Of a DNA stretch of 30,903 nucleotides, positions 26,440 through 30,903 are shown in pieces (within the stretch, counting starts at the first letter, position 1; every line of letters starts with the position of its first letter). The notes below the pieces were generated by a model. It made no database searches. It was not told the DNA's origin and saw only the letters and a list, made by a program, of their open reading frames with translations. The stretch is from assembly GCA_947486475.1 (NCBI GenBank), contig CANKTR010000009.1:1-30903 (forward strand), given 5' to 3'. The DNA is from Microbacteriaceae bacterium (GTDB lineage: Bacteria > Actinomycetota > Actinomycetes > Actinomycetales > Microbacteriaceae). The position numbers were made by a program, and so were the translations under genes.

Positions 26440-26454
26440 ACCGCACAACGCGGT
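26440..26454. promoter_or_regulatory. hairpin in the rho leader
   Basis: ACCGC (26440-26444) and GCGGT (26450-26454) form a 5-bp GC-rich stem with a 5-base loop in the 87-base gap between thrB and the rho-like gene. Rho genes are often autoregulated in their leaders, so this may mark an attenuation or processing point. There is no T-run after it. Confidence 0.25.
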
Positions 26455-26491
26455 ATGAAGTGGAGTGAATCTGAACCTGCTCGGGATCCGG

Positions 26492-27439
26492 TTAGAGACC
26501 GTCTCCATCGGGCAGTACCTCTACCGTAGCACCCTTGAAGTCCACCGCCAGCATGAGGCACTCCCACGAGGTTTCCGTCGACTTCTCCACAATGGCGGCA
26601 GCGCGCTCGCGCTCGACCGGGTCATCGGTCAAAACCAGCACCGAGGGGCCCGCTCCGGAGACGACCGCCGCGAACCCTTCGTCTCGGAGACGTCGAATGA
26701 GCGCGCTCGTTTCCGGCATGGCCTCGGCGCGATAGTCCTGATGAAGTTTGTCCTCGGTAGCCGCGTGAAGCAACTCGGGACTTTGAATCAACGCAGCGAT
26801 GAGCAACGCCGAACGCGACACGTTGAACACCGCGTCTTCGTGCGGAACGGTGTCCGGCTGGAGGCTTCGCGCCGCTGTCGTGCTCATCGTGAGGTCCCTC
26901 GGGACAGCCACGAGCAGCGAGACTCCGCGGTGAACCGTGAGCTTCTTGTGCTGTGGGCCCTCGGGCGTCACCCACGCAATTGAGAGTCCTCCGAACAGCG
27001 CGGGAGCAACGTTGTCGGGGTGTCCCTCGAGTTTCGTCGCAAGGGTGAGGAGACCGTCGGTGTCGATCTCGACACTGCCGGCCAACAAGCCTTTGGCGAT
27101 CATGATTCCCGCCACAATGGCCGCTCCGGAGGAACCCATCCCACGACCGTGCGGGATCGCGTTGTGACACACCAATTCGACCGACGGAGCCTCGATTCCG
27201 TAGGCGCTGAACGTCGACACGATCGCCTGAATCACCAGATTCGACTCGTCCGTCGCGACGGAACCCTCGCCCACTCCGTGGATGGTCGCGTGGGACGAGG
27301 GGCCGTCGATCACGGTCGCCGTGATGTCGTCGTACAACGACAGCGCGAGCCCCAAGGTGTCAAAGCCTGGTCCGAGGTTTGCCGATGTTGCCGGAACCTT
27401 GACGGCTACCGACCGGCCGACGGGGACACGACCCGGCAC
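26492..27439 (-). CDS. thrB: homoserine kinase
   Basis: 315 aa. GHMP-family kinase that phosphorylates homoserine for threonine synthesis. It has the N-terminal VPATSANLGPGFDTLG segment (15-30) and the ATP-binding motif IPHGRGMGSSGAA (95-107), plus the C-terminal AVVSGAGPSVLVL motif. The GTG at 27439 shares one base with the thrC stop (TAGTG), giving the family-length protein; the longer open frame lies over thrC and is not coding. Confidence 0.95.
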   Translation of the reverse strand: MPGRVPVGRSVAVKVPATSANLGPGFDTLGLALSLYDDITATVIDGPSSHATIHGVGEGSVATDESNLVIQAIVSTFSAYGIEAPSVELVCHNAIPHGRGMGSSGAAIVAGIMIAKGLLAGSVEIDTDGLLTLATKLEGHPDNVAPALFGGLSIAWVTPEGPQHKKLTVHRGVSLLVAVPRDLTMSTTAARSLQPDTVPHEDAVFNVSRSALLIAALIQSPELLHAATEDKLHQDYRAEAMPETSALIRRLRDEGFAAVVSGAGPSVLVLTDDPVERERAAAIVEKSTETSWECLMLAVDFKGATVEVLPDGDGL

Positions 27440-28518
27440 TAGTGCCCCGCAACCAAACCCAGCACGCTGGCGATCTCTGCGACATCGACGGGCACGACCT
27501 GGGGCATTGCCTCTGTCCCGTCGGCGCGCTTTAGCCCCCACTGCGGATCCTTGAGACCGTGACCCGTCACCGTGACGACGCACAGGGCGTCTTTGGGGAT
27601 GACCCCCGCCTCGGCACGCTCCAACAAACCCGCGACGGAGGCGGCGGAGGCTGGCTCGACGAAGATTCCGACCTCGGCGGACAGGATTCGCTGTGCGAGC
27701 AGAATGTCGGCGTCGCTAATGGCTCCGAAGTATCCGTCCGAATCGTCGCGCGCAGCGATAGCCAAGTCCCACGAGGCGGGATTGCCGATGCGGATCGCCG
27801 TGGCGAGCGTTTCGGGATTCTTGACGGGTTTGCCCTCGACGAGCGGCGCTGAACCGGCCGCCTGGAACCCGAACATTCGGGGCAGGACGTCGGTCACGCC
27901 TCGGGCGATTTCTTCGCGGTAGCCGCGGTGGTAGGCGGTGTAGTTTCCCGCGTTCCCGACGGGAATGAAGTGGAAGTCGGGGGCTCGTTCGAGCACCTCG
28001 ACGATCTCGTACGACGCCGTCTTCTGGCCCTCGATTCGGTCATTGTTGACCGAGTTGACGAGGTGGACCGGGTAATTGGCGGCGAGGTCGCGGGCGATGT
28101 CGAGACAGTCATCGAAGTTCCCCTGCAACTGCAGGATTTCGGCGTCGTGGGCGACGGCCTGGCTCAGCTTGCCCATCGAGATTTTGCCCTCCGGCACGAG
28201 CACCGCCGCGGTGATTCCCGCGTGCGTCGCATAGGCCGCTGCGGACGCGGACGTGTTTCCGGTCGAGGCGCAGATGACCGCCTTGGCCCCTGCCTCCACC
28301 GCCTTCGAAATCGCCATCGTCATTCCGCGATCTTTGAACGAACCCGTCGGGTTCATTCCCTCGTACTTGACGTAGACCTTGGCGCCGGTTCGCTCGGACA
28401 AAGTGCGAGCATAGATAAGAGGCGTGCCACCTTCGCCCAGCGTGATGATGGGCGTTGCATCCGTGACATCCAGTCGGTCACGATATTCGTGCAACAGGCC
28501 GCGCCATTGATGAGACAT
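27439..28518 (-). CDS. thrC: threonine synthase
   Basis: 359 aa, the short actinobacterial type. PLP enzyme that turns O-phosphohomoserine into threonine. The PLP lysine is Lys62 in NPTGSFKDRGMT, followed by the CASTGNTSASAAAYA phosphate-binding segment and the PVGNAGNYTAY glycine-rich loop. The ATG shares one base with the hom stop (TAATG), and the stop overlaps thrB, so the three threonine genes are coupled. Confidence 0.96.
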   Translation of the reverse strand: MSHQWRGLLHEYRDRLDVTDATPIITLGEGGTPLIYARTLSERTGAKVYVKYEGMNPTGSFKDRGMTMAISKAVEAGAKAVICASTGNTSASAAAYATHAGITAAVLVPEGKISMGKLSQAVAHDAEILQLQGNFDDCLDIARDLAANYPVHLVNSVNNDRIEGQKTASYEIVEVLERAPDFHFIPVGNAGNYTAYHRGYREEIARGVTDVLPRMFGFQAAGSAPLVEGKPVKNPETLATAIRIGNPASWDLAIAARDDSDGYFGAISDADILLAQRILSAEVGIFVEPASAASVAGLLERAEAGVIPKDALCVVTVTGHGLKDPQWGLKRADGTEAMPQVVPVDVAEIASVLGLVAGH

Positions 28519-29831
28519 TAGAGCCCTTCCACTCGCAACACACTCACGACTCGTTCGACAACCGGCGACGCCGCGAGGGCGGTCACGGTCGCAGCGAGAT
28601 CAGCTTCGGTCGCCTCGTGAGTTCCGACTACCAGCGTAGCGGTGGGTGCCTCGCCGTTCGTTCCCAGAGCCTTTTGCTCGACCGATTCGACCGACACTCC
28701 GTGGGCGGCGAATGATGCGGCGATGTCCGCGAGGACGCCCGACGCATCGGTGACCTCGAGTGAGATGTGGTACCGCGTTCGAATTTCGGAAATCGGAAGG
28801 ATCGGAAAAGTGGCGTGGGTGCTTTCGGCGAGTCCCGGCCCGCCGACGACGTGACGTCGGGCCGCCGACACGAGGTCGCCGAGAACGGCGGAGGACGTTT
28901 CGAGTCCGCCGGCGCCAGCCCCGTAAAACATGAGCGAACCCGCCGCTTCCGCCTGGACGAAAACCGCGTTGTTCGCTCCGTGAACGGCGGCCAGAGGGTG
29001 GTCCAGTGGGACCATCGCCGGGTACACGCGCGCGCTGACGCCTTCGACCCCGTTCGCTCCGACAACGCGTTCGCAAATTGCGAGCAGTTTGACGACATAC
29101 CCGGCTTTGCGAGCGGCCTGAATCTGTTCGCGGGTCACCGACGTGATGCCTTCGCGGTACACGCTGTCGACGGGGACGTGCGTGTGGAAGGCGAGCGACG
29201 CGAGAATCGACACCTTCTGGGCGGCATCGAATCCTTCCACGTCGGCGGTCGGATCCGATTCGGCGTAGCCGAGTTGTTGGGCCGTCGCGAGCGAGTCCGC
29301 CATCGACTCCCCCATGGTGTCGATTCGGTCGAGGATGAAGTTGGTCGTCCCATTGACGATTCCGAGGATCCGGGTGACGCGGTCCCCCGCAAGAGATTCG
29401 CGCAGAGGACGAATGATGGGAATCGCACCGCCGACGGCGGCTTCGTAATAGACCTGAGCGCCGACCTGCGCGGCCGCGGCAAAAATTTCCGGCCCGTGAT
29501 GAGCGAGGAGCGCCTTGTTCGCCGTGACGATGTCCGCCCCCGCATTGATCGCCGCGAGCACCAGCGTCCGAGCGGGCTCGATACCGCCCATGAGTTCAAC
29601 CACAATGTCGGCTTTGCGCACGAGTTTCTCGGCGTCGGTCGTCAAAAGATTCGTCGGAATCACCGCGTCACGCTTGCCTTTGAGGTCGCGTACGGCAACC
29701 CCCACCAGTTCGATTCCCGCACCGATCCGAGCGGCAAGCTCGTCTCCGTGGTTGAGAATCTGATCCGCGACCTGCGCGCCAACACTCCCCGCGCCGAGGA
29801 GCGCGATTCGCAGGTTCCGATATTCGATCAC
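28518..29831 (-). CDS. hom: homoserine dehydrogenase with C-terminal ACT domain
   Basis: 437 aa from the GTG at 29831, which has AAGGA seven bases upstream; an in-frame TTG at 29849 lies upstream of that site and is less likely. It reduces aspartate semialdehyde to homoserine, the branch point to threonine and methionine. It has the Rossmann motif GAGSVG (13-18), ADIVVELMGG, VTANKALLA, and the catalytic block GYAESDPTADVEGFDAAQK. The C-terminal ACT domain (about residue 350 to the end) begins with RYHISLEVTDASGVLADIA, so feedback inhibition by threonine is likely. Confidence 0.96.
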   Translation of the reverse strand: MIEYRNLRIALLGAGSVGAQVADQILNHGDELAARIGAGIELVGVAVRDLKGKRDAVIPTNLLTTDAEKLVRKADIVVELMGGIEPARTLVLAAINAGADIVTANKALLAHHGPEIFAAAAQVGAQVYYEAAVGGAIPIIRPLRESLAGDRVTRILGIVNGTTNFILDRIDTMGESMADSLATAQQLGYAESDPTADVEGFDAAQKVSILASLAFHTHVPVDSVYREGITSVTREQIQAARKAGYVVKLLAICERVVGANGVEGVSARVYPAMVPLDHPLAAVHGANNAVFVQAEAAGSLMFYGAGAGGLETSSAVLGDLVSAARRHVVGGPGLAESTHATFPILPISEIRTRYHISLEVTDASGVLADIAASFAAHGVSVESVEQKALGTNGEAPTATLVVGTHEATEADLAATVTALAASPVVERVVSVLRVEGL

Positions 29832-29847
29832 AGGGTGTTCCTTCCCC

Positions 29848-29877
29848 AATACATGTCTCGAGACAGTAAATCAGCAA
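29848..29877 (-). promoter_or_regulatory. candidate hom promoter containing a 12-bp palindrome
   Basis: On the minus strand TTGCTG (29877-29872) and TGTATT (29853-29848) are 18 bases apart, placing a start near 29841, ten bases before the hom GTG. A perfect palindrome TGTCTCGAGACA (29854-29865) fills the spacer right against the -10 box, a classic repressor position. Confidence 0.45.
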
Positions 29878-29905
29878 GTGTTTCACGGCGCACGGTCGAC
29901 ACGGG

Positions 29906-30352
29906 CTAGCTTCTCGATTCTTGGGTGAGAAGAAGGCTGTCTTCGGCGGCGACCCACGCCAACATGGCGCACTTGACTCGGGCAACGAACTTGGACACAC
30001 CGGACAGGGCGGCAAGGTCACCGAATTCTTCTTCGGGCAACACGATTGTTCCGCGCGAGCGCATCGCTTCACGGAATCCGTTGGCGAAGCGTTCGAATTC
30101 TGCGACCGACATCCCCGTCGCCTCGGAGGTCATGAGCGACGCCGAGGCCTGCGAAATCGAACAGCCCGAACCCTCCCATTCAAACGCGGTGATGGTGTCA
30201 CCGTCGTCGCTGAGCCGGACCGTGAGCGTGATTTCATCGCCACACGTCGGGTTGTACTGGTGCGATGGAAATCCGCCCTCGTTCAGTCCGAACCCGGCTC
30301 GCTTCTTGTTGTGGTCGAGAATGATTTGTTGGTACAGATCGTCGAGTTGCAT
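29906..30352 (-). CDS. sufU: SUF iron-sulfur scaffold/sulfur-transfer protein SufU
   Basis: 148 aa. Zinc-containing SufU accepts sulfur from the SufS persulfide for Fe-S cluster assembly in Gram-positive bacteria. The three ligand cysteines are Cys37 (NPTCGDE), Cys64 (GSGCSIS) and Cys128 (RVKCAML), with Asp39 completing the site; spacing matches characterised SufU proteins. The ATG shares one base with the sufS stop (TGATG), so partner and enzyme are coupled. Confidence 0.96.
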   Translation of the reverse strand: MQLDDLYQQIILDHNKKRAGFGLNEGGFPSHQYNPTCGDEITLTVRLSDDGDTITAFEWEGSGCSISQASASLMTSEATGMSVAEFERFANGFREAMRSRGTIVLPEEEFGDLAALSGVSKFVARVKCAMLAWVAAEDSLLLTQESRS

Positions 30353-30903
30353 CAGGACTCCCCAAAGTAGTGGCGAACATCGGCGAGAGCCGCGACGGCG
30401 ATTGCGACATCGTCCACCGTCGAATACATTCCAAGCGAGAACCGCGTCGATGAATCAACGCCGAGGCGTTTGTGGAGCGGCTGGGCACAGTGGTGTCCGA
30501 CGCGTGCCGCGATTCCGCGGGAATCAAGGTACTGACCCACGTCGTGCGGGTGAACGCCGTCGATCGCGAAGCTGACCAGTCCGACGCGGTGGACGCCTGT
30601 GTCGGTCCCGAGAATCGTGACGTGAGGGATGTCGGCGACCGCCGCGTACATCTCGGCGCCGAGCGACTCTTCGTGTGCCGCGATCGCGTCGACTCCGACG
30701 GCATCAAGGTAGGACACCGTGTGGGCCCACCCGATCGCCTGAGTCAGGCGAGGTGTGCCCGGTTCGAACTTGGCAGGCGCGGGAAGGTAATCCGAGGAGT
30801 CGTACTCGACGCGAGTGATCATCGACCCACCGGTCAGAACAACCGGCATTTCGGCGAGAGCCGTGGCCGTCCCCCAGAGTGCACCGATTCCGGTCGGTCC
30901 GTA
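30352..30903 (-). CDS. sufS: cysteine desulfurase SufS (C-terminal part, cut by window edge)
   Basis: 183 residues are visible; the 5' end lies beyond 30903. Group II PLP cysteine desulfurase, which takes sulfur from cysteine and passes it to SufU. The fragment begins YGPTGIGALWG, just after the PLP lysine, and contains the persulfide cysteine in RVGHHCAQPL (codon 30489-30487) and the RFSLGMYSTVDD segment. The in-frame ATG at 30849 is internal, not the real start, because the reading frame and family sequence continue upstream of it. Confidence 0.96.
   Translation of the reverse strand, partial: YGPTGIGALWGTATALAEMPVVLTGGSMITRVEYDSSDYLPAPAKFEPGTPRLTQAIGWAHTVSYLDAVGVDAIAAHEESLGAEMYAAVADIPHVTILGTDTGVHRVGLVSFAIDGVHPHDVGQYLDSRGIAARVGHHCAQPLHKRLGVDSSTRFSLGMYSTVDDVAIAVAALADVRHYFGES

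Noticed and set aside
28767..29909. 380-aa open frame on the plus strand
   Set aside because: Antisense to hom, which has full family motifs; low-quality composition.

Overview
This is a gene-dense, GC-rich window from an actinobacterium, most likely a small-genome member of the Microbacteriaceae. The reasons are the actinobacterial gene order hom-thrC-thrB-rho-prfA-prmC-sua5-wecA-atpI-atpBEFHAGDC, the SufU-type iron-sulfur scaffold next to SufS, frequent GTG starts, many 1 to 8 base gene overlaps, and several genes that look leaderless. The genus is inference; no rRNA or tRNA gene is present. No IS element, prophage, CRISPR array or replication origin was seen, and no gene-free stretch exceeds 300 bases (the longest, 220 bases at 1264-1483, holds divergent promoters).

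Left part (1-9463): a nitrogen and polyamine catabolism region. It has a Tat-type lipoprotein polyamine-binding protein (58-1263, minus), alanine dehydrogenase (1484-2599, plus), an FtsK/EccC-like ATPase in between (minus), an aminobutyraldehyde-type aldehyde dehydrogenase (4561-5994, minus), a divergent Lrp/AsnC regulator (6118-6585), a class III aminotransferase (6615-8114) and a PuuB-like FAD oxidoreductase (8117-9463). Read together, these take up putrescine, remove its amino groups, oxidise the aldehyde to GABA, and recycle alanine to pyruvate plus ammonium.

Middle part (9480-13442): a membrane-anchored protein with an HEALH metallopeptidase-like motif, an aldo/keto reductase, a coupled DNA-alkylation repair pair (ogt-tag), and an LppM-like lipoprotein.

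Right part (13452-30903): an unbroken minus-strand run of 20 genes. In transcription order these are sufS (cut by the window edge), sufU, hom, thrC, thrB, rho, prfA, prmC, sua5, wecA/tagO, an atpI-like gene, the eight F1Fo ATP synthase genes and yaaA. The LppM-like gene follows 9 bases after yaaA but appears to have its own promoter.

The most surprising item is the gene at the rho locus (25160-26404). It keeps a recognisable Rho RNA-binding domain but has lost the Walker A lysine, and it stops about 70 residues early compared with E. coli Rho, before the arginine finger. It looks like an RNA-binding pseudo-ATPase in place of the termination motor. Other points are a perfect 10-bp inverted repeat wrapped around the ald promoter, a consistent pattern of -10 boxes 6 to 7 bases before start codons, an orphan EccC-like ATPase with a degenerate second P-loop, and a 12-bp palindrome in the hom promoter.
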